Source: Oscillospiraceae bacterium (lineage in GTDB: Bacteria; Bacillota; Clostridia; Oscillospirales; Oscillospiraceae). From it: a stretch of 64,000 bases of DNA. Location of the stretch: positions 1 to 64,000 of the forward strand of contig SVMF01000008.1 in NCBI GenBank assembly GCA_015067565.1. The letters run 5' to 3'. A program made the translations under genes and the position numbers. The first letter of the stretch is position 1, and each line of letters starts with the position of its first letter. Below, in pieces: positions 15,779 through 26,790 of this stretch. The notes under the pieces were generated by a model that saw nothing but the letters and a program-made list of their open reading frames with translations, was not told the origin of the DNA and did no database searches.

Positions 15779-18700
15779 TTATTCAACGATCCCCAAATAC
15801 TGCTGCATTTGGTTCAGATCCAGATGCAGGATCTTGGAAATACCCTGCTCCTGCATGGTAACACCGTAAAGCACATCGGAAGCCTCCATTGTGCCTCGAC
15901 GGTGGGTAATGACGATAAACTGTGTCTTTTCGCACAATGTGCGCAGGTACTTAGCAAAACGCTCAACATTTCGGTCATCGAGTGCTGCGTCGATCTCATC
16001 GAGCATACAGAACGGCGTCGGTCTGACCTTCAGAATCGCAAAATAGAGTGCAATAGCCACGAAGGCCTTCTCACCACCGGACAGAAGTGTAATGCTCTTG
16101 AGCTGCTTTCCGGGAGGTTGGACACGGATCTCGATGCCGCAGGACAGTGGCTCATTGACATCCTCGAGTTCCAGAGAGGCCTTGCCGCCGCCGAACATCT
16201 CCACAAAGGTCTGGCTGAAATAGGTGTTGATCTTTGTAAACTCTTCGGTAAAAATCTCTGTCATCTGCTTGGTGATATCTGCGATGATGCCCTCAAGCTC
16301 ACGCTTTGAGGTCAAAACATCGTCGCGTTGTCCCGTCAGATATTCATATCTCTCGTTGACGCGTTCAAACTCAGAGATCGCACCGATATTAACCGCACCG
16401 AGCGCAGAGATCTTGCGTTTGAGCTCAGAGGATCTCTTCTGCGCCGAGCCGACATTATCGATCTTCGCAGCAACCTCAGGTGCCGTTGTACGGGTCAGCT
16501 CATAGCTGTCCCACAACTTGTCGATGATCTGTTTTTCCTCCATCTCGGCCGTGTTTTTCTTGGCCTCGAGGCGGGCGCTTTCACGCTCCATGTCGAGAAT
16601 GTCGCGATTTTTCTGCTGTGCAGCCTTCTCCGTGGCGGTCTTACGGGCCTCCACAGCAAAGCGGGCTTCTAACGCAGCCTTCAAGCCATCCCGTTCTTCC
16701 TGCGTTTGTGCTTCCTTCTGCGTAAGCAGCTCTTCCTTCTGCCCGATCTGCTCAGCGATCTTCAGCTTATCAGCCTCGTAGCCGTCAATCAGGGCCAGCT
16801 TCTGCGTACGGTCGCCCTGCATCGCAAGTTCAAGGCCCTGCAGGCGACTGACGGAATCCTTCGCCGTAAACTTTTCTGCCTCACAAGCCGCAAGCTCCAT
16901 ACGAAGCTGCGTCATCTGCTCACTCAGGCGGTTAGACTGCTGTGCAGCAACGCTCTGTCCATCGGAAAGCGTTGTAAGTTCACGTTCATTTTCGTTGATC
17001 TTTGTTTGTAACGCATCGAGCTGCTTTTGCAATTCGTCGCAGTGTACACGGTCAGCCGTGAGGCGCTCGTCCAGCGAAGCAATCTCACGGTCGCTCGAAG
17101 CGATCGCATCTCCGATGGCCTGCGCCAGAATGGCATACTTCTTTTCCTCGCCCTCAAGGCGAAGAGCCTCATCCTGCGCCTGACGCAGACAGGCTTCCTC
17201 TGCAGAAAGCTCGAAGGCTACCTGCTGCACCAGTCGTTCGGCCTCACTTAGCTCGGTCTTGAGCCGGTTCAAGGTCTCGAGCCGCTCTGCGCGCTTGCTC
17301 TTGAGGCGTTCTATCTCATTGGCACGGGACAAAATTCCCGCATTCTTCGTAACCGAGCCGCCCGTCATCGAGCCACCTGCATTGATGACCTGTCCATCGA
17401 GCGTAACGATGCGGAACCGATGCGAATAACGGTTTGCAATGACAATGGCCGCGTCCATGTCATCGGCAATGACGGTCTTTCCGAGCAGGTTTTCAACGAT
17501 ATTGCGGTATTGCGCGGCACATTCGATCAACTCCGAAGCAATGCCGACAAAGCCTCTGCACTTGTCCACATCCTTCTCGCTGAGCTTTTTCCCCTGAATG
17601 ACATTTAGCGGAAGGAAGGTCGCACGGCCATTATCGCTGCGTTTTAGGAACTGGATCGCAGCCTTGGCATTTTGCTCATTGTCGACCACGATCTGCTGCA
17701 TGGCATTGCCCAAAGCAATTTCAATTGCAACCGCATAGGTGTCATCGGTGCGGATCAAAGCCGATACCGGTCCGTGAATGCCACGCAGCGCAGAGCGCTT
17801 GCTCTCTTGCATCACGATGCGGACTGCCTTGGAGAAGCCTTCAAATTCGCGCTCCATCTCCTCAAACATTTTGAGCTTGGAGCTCACCGTATCAAAGGAA
17901 ACGGTCGTTTCTGTAAGCTGCTTTTGCAGGGCATCGCGCTTTTCCGTGCGGGTCTTGCTGCGCAGGCGGTAACCATCGACCGTATTCTGCGCGGCCTTGA
18001 TCTCATCCTTGGCATCAGAAAGGCGCCTTTGCGCCTGCTTAAGCTGTTGCTGTGCCTCAGACTGTCTGTTTCTGGCCAGCTCACACTCAGTCTGCACCTC
18101 ATTCTGTCTGTTCACACTGCGCTGTACAGCCTCCTGCGTTGCCGAAAGGTCTGCATTCTTGGCAGATTCCTCCGTGCGCAGGCGCTCCTGCTCATTTCGC
18201 AGGGATAAGAATTGTTTTGTCATGCCCTCAGCAGCATCGGCAAGCTTTTTCCCCTCCTGCTGAGCTTCATCCAACTTTTTATTAATTTCCGTGATTTGTG
18301 CATCCAGCTCAAGCATACGTGCATGAAGCGTTTCGATCTGCTGACCGATGCCGCCGCTTCTGCTGTCCTGATCGACAAGCTCCTGCTGCACGCGCAGGAT
18401 GTTCGCCTCAGCATTGTCCTTATTGGTCTGCAAAACGGCAATTTCAGCATGGATCGACTGTACGGCCGTCTCAGCTTGGTTGATCTGCTCACGAATGGAC
18501 TCAATCTGCAGATCCCGCTGATGCAAATCAAAGGTCAATGTTTCACTCGTCACATAGAGGTTGTCCAACGCCTCATGCTCCTGCTGCAGGATAAAGGCCG
18601 CAGAATGGAAATCCTCCTCTGCCTTTCTGGCCGTCGCACTGAGTTTTTCCAGCTGATGCAGCCACAACGCAACCTCAAGGCCCTTGAGTTCATCGCGGAA

Positions 18701-19351
18701 TGTCAAAAAAGCCTGTGCTTTTTCCGACTGTACCCTTAGCGGCTCCACCTGCAGCTCCAATTCGGAGATCTTGTCACCGATACGCAGCAGATTGTCCTGC
18801 GTGTGTGCCAGTCGACGTTCTGTCTCCTCCTTGCGGTGGCGATATTTGGAAATACCGGCTGCCTCTTCAAAGATCTCGCGACGGTCTGTCGACTTGACGG
18901 ACAGGATTTCATCGATTCTGCCCTGACTGATGTTGGAATAACCCTCACGGCCCAGACCGGTATCCATGAACAGCTCGTGGATATCACGCAGACGCACCGA
19001 CTGCTTGTTTATGTAGTATTCACTTTCCCCCGATCGAAAATACCGACGAGTGATCATTAGCTGATCTGCATCATAACGCATTGCACGGTCGGAATTATCC
19101 AGCGTCAGAGTCGCCTCAGCAAAGCCGACCTGCTGTCTTTTCTGCGTGCCACCGAAAATGACATCTTCCATCTTCACACCACGCAGGACGCGGCTGCTCT
19201 GCTCGCCCATGACCCATCGGATCGCATCGGAAATGTTCGATTTGCCACTTCCGTTCGGGCCAACGATCGCAGTGATATCATCGCCAAAGGAAATAATTGT
19301 CTTGTCGGGGAAGGATTTGAATCCTTGCACCTCTAACTGCTTCAGATACAT
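15779..19351 (-). CDS. smc: chromosome segregation ATPase SMC
   Basis: An 1190-residue structural-maintenance-of-chromosomes protein that forms the condensin-like complex with ScpA/ScpB. Walker A GPNGSGKSNI is near residue 32 and is followed by WVMGEQS. Two long coiled-coil arms flank a hinge at about residues 527-665 (ALRGIHGPVSALI to GGSMTGG). The C-terminal head has the LLSGGEKAFVAIAL signature and the Walker B CMLDEIDAALDD. The length is typical. It is the first gene of the operon running to leuS, with its own promoter at 19385-19413. Confidence 0.97.
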   Translation of the reverse strand: MYLKQLEVQGFKSFPDKTIISFGDDITAIVGPNGSGKSNISDAIRWVMGEQSSRVLRGVKMEDVIFGGTQKRQQVGFAEATLTLDNSDRAMRYDADQLMITRRYFRSGESEYYINKQSVRLRDIHELFMDTGLGREGYSNISQGRIDEILSVKSTDRREIFEEAAGISKYRHRKEETERRLAHTQDNLLRIGDKISELELQVEPLRVQSEKAQAFLTFRDELKGLEVALWLHQLEKLSATARKAEEDFHSAAFILQQEHEALDNLYVTSETLTFDLHQRDLQIESIREQINQAETAVQSIHAEIAVLQTNKDNAEANILRVQQELVDQDSRSGGIGQQIETLHARMLELDAQITEINKKLDEAQQEGKKLADAAEGMTKQFLSLRNEQERLRTEESAKNADLSATQEAVQRSVNRQNEVQTECELARNRQSEAQQQLKQAQRRLSDAKDEIKAAQNTVDGYRLRSKTRTEKRDALQKQLTETTVSFDTVSSKLKMFEEMEREFEGFSKAVRIVMQESKRSALRGIHGPVSALIRTDDTYAVAIEIALGNAMQQIVVDNEQNAKAAIQFLKRSDNGRATFLPLNVIQGKKLSEKDVDKCRGFVGIASELIECAAQYRNIVENLLGKTVIADDMDAAIVIANRYSHRFRIVTLDGQVINAGGSMTGGSVTKNAGILSRANEIERLKSKRAERLETLNRLKTELSEAERLVQQVAFELSAEEACLRQAQDEALRLEGEEKKYAILAQAIGDAIASSDREIASLDERLTADRVHCDELQKQLDALQTKINENERELTTLSDGQSVAAQQSNRLSEQMTQLRMELAACEAEKFTAKDSVSRLQGLELAMQGDRTQKLALIDGYEADKLKIAEQIGQKEELLTQKEAQTQEERDGLKAALEARFAVEARKTATEKAAQQKNRDILDMERESARLEAKKNTAEMEEKQIIDKLWDSYELTRTTAPEVAAKIDNVGSAQKRSSELKRKISALGAVNIGAISEFERVNERYEYLTGQRDDVLTSKRELEGIIADITKQMTEIFTEEFTKINTYFSQTFVEMFGGGKASLELEDVNEPLSCGIEIRVQPPGKQLKSITLLSGGEKAFVAIALYFAILKVRPTPFCMLDEIDAALDDRNVERFAKYLRTLCEKTQFIVITHRRGTMEASDVLYGVTMQEQGISKILHLDLNQMQQYLGIVE

Positions 19352-19384
19352 CTATACAATACTCCTATTGTAATCTATTAAAGT

Positions 19385-19413
19385 ATTCTACCAAATTGCG
19401 AAGAAAAATGCAA
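19385..19413 (-). promoter_or_regulatory. promoter of smc-leuS operon
   Basis: TTGCAT (19408-19413), 17-base spacer, TAGAAT (19385-19390) on the minus strand. It sits between the rnc terminator and the smc start. Confidence 0.65.
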
Positions 19414-19444
19414 GCCGATTCCGCGCTGTTTCCGATATTTTTTC

Positions 19445-19475
19445 AAAAAGAAAATAGGACTGTCCTTTACAGTCC
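19445..19475 (-). terminator. rnc terminator containing the stop codon
   Basis: GGACTGT (19457-19463) pairs with ACAGTCC (19469-19475), and the minus strand continues TATTTTCTTTTT. The rnc TAA stop (19467-19469) lies in the loop and the foot of the stem, so the gene ends inside its own terminator. Confidence 0.75.
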
Positions 19476-20141
19476 CATTTTCTTCAGTGCATCACAAGCC
19501 GCAGCTTGCTCCGCGCGTTTTTTACTGCTGCCGATGCCCTGGCCAATCTGCTCTCCGTTGAGCTTCACGCAGCTATGAAATTCCTTGCAGTGATCCGGGC
19601 CACTCTGCCCGAGCAGCTCATATGACAAAACCTGATCCTTTTTTTGCTGGATATATTCTTGCAGCTCCGTCTTATAGTCGCGACTTTTCGCTACAGCCGA
19701 GAGCTTCGGCAGGATCAGTCGCATGACAATGAACTTGGCCGCTTCAAAACCACCGTCCAAAAACGCAGCAGCGATCAATGACTCCATCACATCACACAAA
19801 ATGCTTGTCCGCGCCGCACCACCACCCTGCTTTTCGCCGTGTCCGAGCATTAGATGCTCTCCGATGTGCAATTCAGTTGCGACCTCAGAAAGGTTCTTCT
19901 CGCACACAAGGTCTGCACGGATGCGCGTGAGCTCTCCCTCATGCTTATCCGGGAACGTCTTATACAGATACTCCGCCGTGACAAAGCCGAGAATGGAATC
20001 TCCCAAAAACTCCAATCTTTCATAGCTCAGGAGATTGTTTTTATACATTTCATTTGCATAAGAAGAGTGAGTCAGAGCCATCTTGAGCAGCTCTTTGTCC
20101 CGATAGGTATAGCCAATAGCTTTTTCCAGTTCTGTCCACAT
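19467..20141 (-). CDS. rnc: ribonuclease III
   Basis: A 224-residue double-strand-specific endoribonuclease that processes rRNA precursors. The catalytic signature ERLEFLGDSILGF is at about residues 42-54, and DVMESLIAAAFLDGG supplies the second acidic cluster. The C-terminal dsRBD (about 155-224) contains YKTELQEYIQQ and GIGSSKKRAEQAAACDAL. The length is normal. It is the last gene of the trmH-to-rnc operon, 4 bases after plsX; AAGGA lies 8 bases before the ATG. Confidence 0.96.
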   Translation of the reverse strand: MWTELEKAIGYTYRDKELLKMALTHSSYANEMYKNNLLSYERLEFLGDSILGFVTAEYLYKTFPDKHEGELTRIRADLVCEKNLSEVATELHIGEHLMLGHGEKQGGGAARTSILCDVMESLIAAAFLDGGFEAAKFIVMRLILPKLSAVAKSRDYKTELQEYIQQKKDQVLSYELLGQSGPDHCKEFHSCVKLNGEQIGQGIGSSKKRAEQAAACDALKKMGL

Positions 20142-20145
20142 AATA

Positions 20146-21165
20146 TCATTCCTTGGGCAGTGTCATATCAGACACATGCTCCTTGATTGCTTCGCAAAAG
20201 CCGCAGTTTACCGCATTGATCGCCTGCCGAATGGCACCACGGGTTCCAAGAGCATCCGACGAGCCGTGCGCCTTTATCACGGGCTTGGAGATACCAATGA
20301 TCATGGAGCCACCGATATTTCGGTAGTCCATCTTGGATTTCAGGTTCTTGATGCCCTTCATACAGCACAGCGCACCGAGCTTGGAGATGATGTTGCGTTT
20401 GAAGATGCCCGTAAGCTCCTTGGACATATATTTGGCCGTCCCCTCAATGCCTTTGAGGAAAATATTGCCGGAAAATCCGTCCGCAACAATGACATCTACA
20501 TCACCGCCAACCGCTTCGCGGGCCTCAATGTTGCCGATAAAGTTGATGTTACCCTTTTCATGTGCCGCCTTCAGAAGCTCATATGCCTCCTTACGCAGGT
20601 CATCACCCTTAGATTCCTCGGTCCCATTGTTGAGAAGGCCAACACGGGGATTCTTCTTTTTCAACGCATACTCAGCATAGAGCGATCCCATACATCCAAA
20701 CTGCAGCAAAAACTCACCGGTGCAGGCCACATTGGCACCTGCATCGACCAGAATAGAGCTGTTTCCAAGCGGAATGACCGGAGCCAAAGCAGCTCTGCGG
20801 ATACCGCGGATACGCTTGACAACCAGCGTTGCCGCCGTCAGGAGCGCACCTGTATTGCCTGCGGAAATGAAGGCATCCCCTTCTCCCTGTGAAAGCATCC
20901 GAAGTCCGAGCACCATCGACGAATTGCGGTGCTGATGAATGACCTGCGCAGGATCATCGTGCATTTCAACCACATCGTCGGCATGGGCAATCTCCACCCC
21001 ATCGGGCAAAGTGTCCCAGCCGTTTTTGCGCATACTGGCAAGGATCTCCTCACCTCGGCCAACTAAAACGATCTGAACACCAAATTCCTTGGCAGACTGC
21101 AGTGCACCGACTACGATCTGTTCCGGCGCATTGTCGCCGCCCATGGCGTCGATGATGATCTTCAT
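20146..21165 (-). CDS. plsX: phosphate acyltransferase PlsX
   Basis: A 339-residue enzyme making acyl-phosphate from acyl-ACP for phospholipid synthesis, acting at the membrane surface. Landmarks are [15 protein letters not shown] at the N-terminus, [16 protein letters not shown] and [16 protein letters not shown]. In many Firmicutes plsX is followed by acpP and rnc; here rnc follows directly and no acpP is present in the window. The start overlaps the trmFO stop (ATGA). Confidence 0.95.
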   Translation of the reverse strand: MKIIIDAMGGDNAPEQIVVGALQSAKEFGVQIVLVGRGEEILASMRKNGWDTLPDGVEIAHADDVVEMHDDPAQVIHQHRNSSMVLGLRMLSQGEGDAFISAGNTGALLTAATLVVKRIRGIRRAALAPVIPLGNSSILVDAGANVACTGEFLLQFGCMGSLYAEYALKKKNPRVGLLNNGTEESKGDDLRKEAYELLKAAHEKGNINFIGNIEAREAVGGDVDVIVADGFSGNIFLKGIEGTAKYMSKELTGIFKRNIISKLGALCCMKGIKNLKSKMDYRNIGGSMIIGISKPVIKAHGSSDALGTRGAIRQAINAVNCGFCEAIKEHVSDMTLPKE

Positions 21166-22472
21166 GCTTTTCCCTCATTTCTCATCGCCTCAATGTGCGC
21201 AAGCGCGCGATTCGCGATGGCAAGATTTTTATTTGCCTTACCCTTGACCCTCTCGGTAAGGGGGGCAATGATGCCGAAATTGATATTCATCGGCTGGAAA
21301 TTCACGACAGAAGTGTCACTGATGTACTGTGCCAACGAACCAATGGCAGTCATATTGGTAAAGTTCGGAATCTTCTCATTGTTAAGCCTTGCTGCCATAC
21401 ACACAGCCGCCAGATACCCGGAGGCGCACGATTCCACATAGCCTTCCACACCCGTCATCTGTCCTGCAAAGGCCACAAGAGGATTGTTTCGGTCGGCATA
21501 GGTGCAGTCAAGCAGCTTCGGAGAATTCAGAAAGGTGTTGCGATGCATCACACCGTAACGCACAAACTCTGCCTCATGCAGAGCCGGGATCATGGTGAAC
21601 ACCCTTCTCTGCTCCGGGAAACGCAGATGTGTCTGGAAACCGACAATGTTATAGATGCTGCCTGCGGCATTGTCACGGCGCAGCTGCACCACGGCATAGG
21701 GTTCTCTCCCCGTCTTTGGGTCACGCAGGCCGACCGGCTTGAGGGGTCCGTAACGCAGAGTATCCTCTCCCCTGCGTGCCATGACCTCGACCGGCATACA
21801 ACCCTCAAAGACCTGCGAATCCTCAAAGCCATGCACCTGTGCCTCCTCGGCGTTGGCAAGCTCCTTGACAAACGCCTGATATTCCCAGCGCTCCATGGCG
21901 CAGTTGATATAATCGGCACTGCCTCTGTCATAGCGTGAGGCAAACCACGCCCGTTCCATATCGATGGACTCCAGCGTTACAAGAGGCGCTGCTGCATCGT
22001 AAAAGTGCAGATATTCCGAGCCGCCGAAATAGTCGGCAATGGCATCGCTCAAAGCATCGGAGGTCAGCGGTCCGGTCGCAACAATGACGGGACCTTCCGG
22101 AATCGCAGTCACTTCCTCAGAAACCACCGTGATGTTCGGATGATTTCGGATCTTCTCCGTGACCATACCGGAAAAACCGTATCGGTCAACCGCCAGGCAA
22201 CCACCTGCCTCCACACGGGTTGCATCGGCACACTGCAGAATCAGGCTACCCAAACGGCGAAGCTCCTCCTTCAAGAGGCCAACCGCATTTTCCAGACGAT
22301 CACCTCGCAGGGAGTTCGAGCAAACCAGTTCGGCAAAGTCCTCGCAATGATGCGCAGGCGATTTTTTCTGCGGCTTCATCTCATAAAGTCTCACCACAAA
22401 GCCGCGCTCGGCAAGCTGCCACGCTGCCTCACTGCCGGCCAGGCCGGCGCCGATGACCTTTACCTCTGTCAT
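21162..22472 (-). CDS. trmFO: tRNA (m5U54) methyltransferase TrmFO
   Basis: A 436-residue folate- and FAD-dependent enzyme that methylates U54 of tRNA. An N-terminal Rossmann FAD site, [16 protein letters not shown], is followed by the TrmFO/GidA-like blocks [29 protein letters not shown] and NINFGI. The length is normal. It sits between topA and plsX and overlaps both by 4 bases. trmFO next to topA/dprA is typical of Firmicutes. Confidence 0.96.
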   Translation of the reverse strand: MTEVKVIGAGLAGSEAAWQLAERGFVVRLYEMKPQKKSPAHHCEDFAELVCSNSLRGDRLENAVGLLKEELRRLGSLILQCADATRVEAGGCLAVDRYGFSGMVTEKIRNHPNITVVSEEVTAIPEGPVIVATGPLTSDALSDAIADYFGGSEYLHFYDAAAPLVTLESIDMERAWFASRYDRGSADYINCAMERWEYQAFVKELANAEEAQVHGFEDSQVFEGCMPVEVMARRGEDTLRYGPLKPVGLRDPKTGREPYAVVQLRRDNAAGSIYNIVGFQTHLRFPEQRRVFTMIPALHEAEFVRYGVMHRNTFLNSPKLLDCTYADRNNPLVAFAGQMTGVEGYVESCASGYLAAVCMAARLNNEKIPNFTNMTAIGSLAQYISDTSVVNFQPMNINFGIIAPLTERVKGKANKNLAIANRALAHIEAMRNEGKA

Positions 22473-24661
22473 GATTTCTTCGTCCTTCTCTTTTTCGTCT
22501 TCTCAGGCTCTTCCTGCTCCTGCTCAACGCTCTCGCTCGTAGCCTTCGGCATCTTGCGCTTATAACCGCGCTTATCCTCGGGCAGGAAGTTCGAGCATTC
22601 CTCGTTGATGCAAAACGGCTTCATCTGACCCTTGCCCGAACGCTTGAACATCGTCTGTCCGCAGGTGGGGCAGTCGTTAGCAGTTGGGACATCCCAGGTC
22701 ATAAAGCCACATTCGGCACCACGCTCACAAGCATAGTAGGCATAGCCTCTCTTGCTCTTTCTCTTCAGAATCGTACTGCCGCACTTCGGACAGCGACCCG
22801 GCATTTTTTCCACGATCGCCTTGGTATTTCTGCACTCCGGGAAGCCGGGGCAGGCCAGGAAACGGCCAAATCTGCCAATCTTGACGACCATCTGACGGCC
22901 ACAAAGCTCACAGACCTCATCGGAAACCTCATCGGGCACCTTGATGCGCTTGCCCTCAAGGGCCTGCTCAGCGCTGATCATCTGTTCATGGAATACGCCG
23001 TAGAAGTCACGCAGAACTTGCTTCCAAGGAATTTTGCCTTCTTCGATTTGGTCGAGGCTCTTTTCCATACTAGCGGTAAATTCGACATCGATAACGTCGT
23101 TAAATCGCTCGATCATCAGGTCCGTCACGACCTCACCAAGCGGTGTCGGGCGCAGACGCTTGTCCTTTTTGATAACATATTCTCTGTCCTGCACGGTTGC
23201 CACGATCGAGGCATAGGTCGACGGTCTGCCAACGCCCTGGTCCTCCATCGCCTTAACCAACGTCGCTTCTGTGTAGCGTGCCGGAGGCATGGTGAAATGC
23301 TGTTCCTTCACGGTCTTCTCGCAGCGCAGGCTTTCCGAACCGTTCAGGTTCGGCAGGCTACCGTGCTTTTCCTCAGACTCGTCATCACGGCCCTCTTCAT
23401 AAATCGCGGTAAAGCCCGCAAACTTCATAATCTGCTCACTGGCACGGAAAATATGGCCTGCGCAAGCTGCATCGATCTGCACCGCATCATAGCGCGCATC
23501 AGACATCTGGCTTGCCACATAACGGCTCCAGATGAGCTTGTAAAGGCGATACTGGTCCTTTGTCAGGCTACCCTTGATCTCCTCGGGGTCGAGGGCAACA
23601 TTGCTCGGTCGGATCGCTTCATGTGCATCCTGCGCGCCTTCCTTCTTGCGATAGCGGCGCGGCGAACCGGGATAGTAATCCTTTCCATAGCGGCCGAGAA
23701 TGAAGTCCTTTGCTGCAGCCAAAGCTTCCTCGGAAATACGCAGGGAGTCGGTTCTCATATAGGTGATCAGACCGACGGTTCCCTCACCATCGATGTCGAT
23801 ACCTTCATACAGCTGCTGCGCGATCGACATCGTGCGTCTGGGCGTCATATTAAGCTTTCTCGAAGCCTCCTGCTGCAAAGTGGAGGTGATAAACGGGGGC
23901 GTAGGAGAACGGTGTTTCTCACTGCGCTTGATGGAATCAATCGTAAACTCCTTGCCCTGCACATCAGCAATGACACGGTCAGTCTCTTCTTCCGTATGAA
24001 GCTCCCGCTTCTTTGGATCACCATAGTAGCGTGCGGTAAAGCTGCCTGCGCCTTTGGTGCAATGCAGGAGCGCATCGAGCGTCCAATACTCCTTCGGCTC
24101 AAATGCAGCAATCTCACGCTCACGCTCAACAACCAATCTCGTTGCGACCGATTGCACACGGCCTGCCGAAAGGCCTCTGCGGATCTTCTTCCACAACAGC
24201 GGACTGAGCTGATAGCCCACAATGCGGTCAAGTACACGGCGAGCCTGCTGTGCGTCGACCAGATTCTCGTCGATGCTGCGCGGAGCGGCCATACTGTTGA
24301 GAATAACATTCTTCGTAATTTCGTTGAATGTGACACGCTTTGTTCTGTCAACCGGCAAATCCAGAAGTTTCATCAGATGCCAGGAAATCGCCTCACCTTC
24401 ACGGTCAGGGTCGGTTGCGAGATAGATCACGCTTGCCTTCTGCGAAAGGTTTTTCAGCTCTGCAATCAGCGCCTCTTTTCCCTCTAACGGGCAGTATTCG
24501 GGCTCAAAATCATTTTCGATCTGCACACCCATCGTACTCTTCGGCAGATCACGCAGGTGACCCATGCAAGCTCTGACCTCATAATTCGGGCCAAGATATT
24601 TTCCGATCGTTTTTGCCTTCGACGGCGACTCTACAATTACCAAATTCGTTCCTTTAGCCAT
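22469..24661 (-). CDS. topA: DNA topoisomerase I
   Basis: A 730-residue type IA topoisomerase relaxing negative supercoils. The TOPRIM domain begins [13 protein letters not shown] and includes [13 protein letters not shown]. The catalytic Tyr is in [11 protein letters not shown] (Tyr301). Three C-terminal Cys4 zinc-finger modules follow (CELCG..CPGFPEC, CPKCG..CERGAEC, CPTCG..CINEEC), then a basic tail. The start is the ATG at 24659-24661 with GGAGG 7 bases upstream; an in-frame ATG 18 bases earlier overlaps the dprA stop and has no site. Confidence 0.96.
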   Translation of the reverse strand: MAKGTNLVIVESPSKAKTIGKYLGPNYEVRACMGHLRDLPKSTMGVQIENDFEPEYCPLEGKEALIAELKNLSQKASVIYLATDPDREGEAISWHLMKLLDLPVDRTKRVTFNEITKNVILNSMAAPRSIDENLVDAQQARRVLDRIVGYQLSPLLWKKIRRGLSAGRVQSVATRLVVEREREIAAFEPKEYWTLDALLHCTKGAGSFTARYYGDPKKRELHTEEETDRVIADVQGKEFTIDSIKRSEKHRSPTPPFITSTLQQEASRKLNMTPRRTMSIAQQLYEGIDIDGEGTVGLITYMRTDSLRISEEALAAAKDFILGRYGKDYYPGSPRRYRKKEGAQDAHEAIRPSNVALDPEEIKGSLTKDQYRLYKLIWSRYVASQMSDARYDAVQIDAACAGHIFRASEQIMKFAGFTAIYEEGRDDESEEKHGSLPNLNGSESLRCEKTVKEQHFTMPPARYTEATLVKAMEDQGVGRPSTYASIVATVQDREYVIKKDKRLRPTPLGEVVTDLMIERFNDVIDVEFTASMEKSLDQIEEGKIPWKQVLRDFYGVFHEQMISAEQALEGKRIKVPDEVSDEVCELCGRQMVVKIGRFGRFLACPGFPECRNTKAIVEKMPGRCPKCGSTILKRKSKRGYAYYACERGAECGFMTWDVPTANDCPTCGQTMFKRSGKGQMKPFCINEECSNFLPEDKRGYKRKMPKATSESVEQEQEEPEKTKKRRTKKS

Positions 24662-24675
24662 GCAGGAACCTCCAG

Positions 24676-25893
24676 TCATTTTCTTACAAAATAATTCGCG
24701 CCTTGTTTTTCAGCAAGCTGTTTGATCTGCAGCATCGTCATCGCTGCCATCACCCGTGCAGATGGCAAACTTCCAGATGCGACGATCTCATCTAAGTGCT
24801 GAGGCTCATCACCGAGCAGATCATATACAGCCTTTTCATCCTCTGACAGGTCTGTCGGAGGCTCTTTGTCCATACTATAAGTGCTTTCTTTCTGATTGTC
24901 AACGGCTTTTTTGTCGTTCGGGTCAGCATGAAACACAGGAGAATACACCGGAAGTGACATTCCGTAGCGTGCTTCGAAAAGTTTTTCAAGTGCCGACTTA
25001 TTCCGGCCGTCGACCAGTTTCCCCGGAAACAGATGCTGATAATTCTGCAAAACATCCCAACCGTTGATCGCCAGCTGAGCGCCATCACGCAGCAGCTCAT
25101 TGCTGCCCTCACATTGTGCCAAGCCGAGGTTCCCGGGTATGGTATAAACATCCCTGCCCTGCTCAAGGGCAAAATTTGCCGTGATCAAAGCTCCGCTCCC
25201 GAGCGGTGCCTCCACAACAAGGACACCAACAGACAAGCCGCTCATAATGCGGTTTCTGCGAGGGAAATTTCCCTTGTTCGGTGGGGTTCCCGGTGGGTAT
25301 TCCGTGATCAGGCAGCCATGTCTCTCCACCTCACGGAAGAGCCATCGGTTTTCCTGCGGATATGGTCGGTCGATTCCTGCCCCCAAGACACACAGTACGG
25401 GAACCGCAGAATCCAGCGCACCTTGCAGCGCCATCGTATCGATACCTCTGGCACCGCCAGAGATCACCACTCCACCGGAATTTGCGATCAGCTTAGAAAA
25501 TTGCTTTGCATACAACAAACCGTACGCGCTGCATTTTCGGGTGCCGACGATCGCAATGGCCGCTTCCTCATCCACCCTCGGCATCGTGCCTCGATAATAG
25601 ATCACAATGGGAGGCTCGGGAATGTTCCTCAGGCGATCCGGATAAAGCTCGTCATAGATCGGCAGCACGCGGATATCCTGATTGTCACAGTCGATCATGA
25701 CCTTTTGCGCACTCGACAGGTCTTTATTCAGCACGGGGTCCAGCCACTTTCGTTGAAATCCCTCGGTATTCTCACACTGCTGGCGGGTCAGGCAGTAAAT
25801 ATTTTCCGCCGATCCAAACAAACGAAGCAACTCACATTGTCCCCGTATACCAACGCCATCGAGCATGGTTAACCATATCCAATGTACCAGCAT
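24676..25893 (-). CDS. dprA: DNA-processing protein DprA
   Basis: A 405-residue protein that loads RecA on incoming single-stranded DNA during transformation. The N-terminal helical part is followed by the Rossmann-like DprA core (about 110-310: IAIVGTRKCSAYG, VISGGARGIDTMA, FPRRNRIMSGLS, EQGRDVYTIPG) and a C-terminal winged-helix (about 345-405). The frame stays open to 25971, but that would overlap trmH by 59 bases. The Met at 25893 (MLVHWIWLTMLDGVG) matches the family N-terminus and follows trmH by 19 bases, with only a weak GAGAG site. No other competence genes are in the window. Confidence 0.92.
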   Translation of the reverse strand: MLVHWIWLTMLDGVGIRGQCELLRLFGSAENIYCLTRQQCENTEGFQRKWLDPVLNKDLSSAQKVMIDCDNQDIRVLPIYDELYPDRLRNIPEPPIVIYYRGTMPRVDEEAAIAIVGTRKCSAYGLLYAKQFSKLIANSGGVVISGGARGIDTMALQGALDSAVPVLCVLGAGIDRPYPQENRWLFREVERHGCLITEYPPGTPPNKGNFPRRNRIMSGLSVGVLVVEAPLGSGALITANFALEQGRDVYTIPGNLGLAQCEGSNELLRDGAQLAINGWDVLQNYQHLFPGKLVDGRNKSALEKLFEARYGMSLPVYSPVFHADPNDKKAVDNQKESTYSMDKEPPTDLSEDEKAVYDLLGDEPQHLDEIVASGSLPSARVMAAMTMLQIKQLAEKQGANYFVRK

Positions 25894-25912
25894 TCTATTT
25901 CTCTCTTTGACT

Positions 25913-26653
25913 TTATTTTCGCATTTGCCACAGTACGATCCCAGCGGCAATGCCTGCATTAAGCGATTCACATCTTTCCTGCATGGGAATGATCACACAG
26001 CGGTCAGCAGCCTCAAGAAGTTCCTTGCAAATGCCTTGTCCCTCGCTGCCGATCACCACGACATAATCACGCAGGTTGATCGAACGGATATCCACGGCCT
26101 CGTTCGATAGCGCGGTAGCCGCAACGGGGACACCCGAAGACAGCAGCTGGGTTATCGTAACACTCTGTGGTACCGAGCGCAATACTGCGCCCATCGACGC
26201 TCTGACGGTCTTTTCCGAATACGGATCGGCGCAGCCCTCTCCGAGCAGTACCTTCACACCAAAAGCATCGGCCGTCCTTAGAATCGTACCGAGATTTCCC
26301 GGATCCTGAATGCGATCGAGCAGAAGCATTCCCGGTTCGATCGCAGCTTGCATCTGTTTCGGCAGGTCACAGGTAAAAATGACGCCCTGCGGTGTTTTCA
26401 TCGAAGAAACGCTCTGCATGAGCGACTGTGGGATTTCCACAAGACGTACGGTCTTCGGCAACTCAGGACAATTCGCCTCATCCGTCACTATGACGGTCTT
26501 GAGCCTCGGATACCATTTTAGTGCCTCATTCAAGAGCTTGAAGCCGTCAGCGACGAACTCTCCACACTGCATTCGGTATGAGCGGGATGTCTGCAATTTT
26601 TTAATATGGCGAATCAGCGGATTTTGGGCACTTGTGATTCTTTCTGCCTGCAA
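25913..26653 (-). CDS. TrmH/SpoU-family rRNA or tRNA 2'-O-methyltransferase
   Basis: A 246-residue SPOUT methyltransferase, probably RNA 2'-O-ribose specific, with an N-terminal L30e-like substrate-binding domain. Motif 1 is DRIQDPGNLGTILRTADAFG, motif 2 VVIGSEGQGI and motif 3 IPMQERCESLNAGIAAG. The likely start is the TTG at 26651-26653, because GGGAGG lies 8 bases upstream; a GTG three codons earlier overlaps that site. It is first in the operon that runs through dprA, topA, trmFO, plsX and rnc. The target nucleotide cannot be read from the sequence. A second, divergent family member lies at 55351-56145. Confidence 0.88.
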   Translation of the reverse strand: MQAERITSAQNPLIRHIKKLQTSRSYRMQCGEFVADGFKLLNEALKWYPRLKTVIVTDEANCPELPKTVRLVEIPQSLMQSVSSMKTPQGVIFTCDLPKQMQAAIEPGMLLLDRIQDPGNLGTILRTADAFGVKVLLGEGCADPYSEKTVRASMGAVLRSVPQSVTITQLLSSGVPVAATALSNEAVDIRSINLRDYVVVIGSEGQGICKELLEAADRCVIIPMQERCESLNAGIAAGIVLWQMRK

Positions 26654-26694
26654 AATCTGCACCTCCCATGACCATATATTTTATTCTGAATCTC

Positions 26695-26723
26695 AATATA
26701 GCATATTTATATGCGAATTTCAA
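26695..26723 (-). promoter_or_regulatory. promoter of trmH-rnc operon
   Basis: TTGAAA (26718-26723), 17-base spacer, TATATT (26695-26700) on the minus strand, back to back with the permease promoter. Confidence 0.7.
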
Positions 26724-26740
26724 GTGCTATACATTAAATA

Positions 26741-26769
26741 TTGACTTGTCAGCATTTTGATTGTATCAT
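26741..26769 (+). promoter_or_regulatory. promoter of AEC permease gene
   Basis: TTGACT (26741-26746), 17-base spacer, TATCAT (26764-26769), about 15 bases before the ribosome binding site. Confidence 0.7.
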
Positions 26770-26790
26770 GTAGAAAAGGAGTGTGGTTCC

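Noticed and set aside
22988-24487. A 499-codon plus-strand frame opposite topA.
   Set aside because: Antisense shadow; topA is unmistakable on the minus strand with all motifs.
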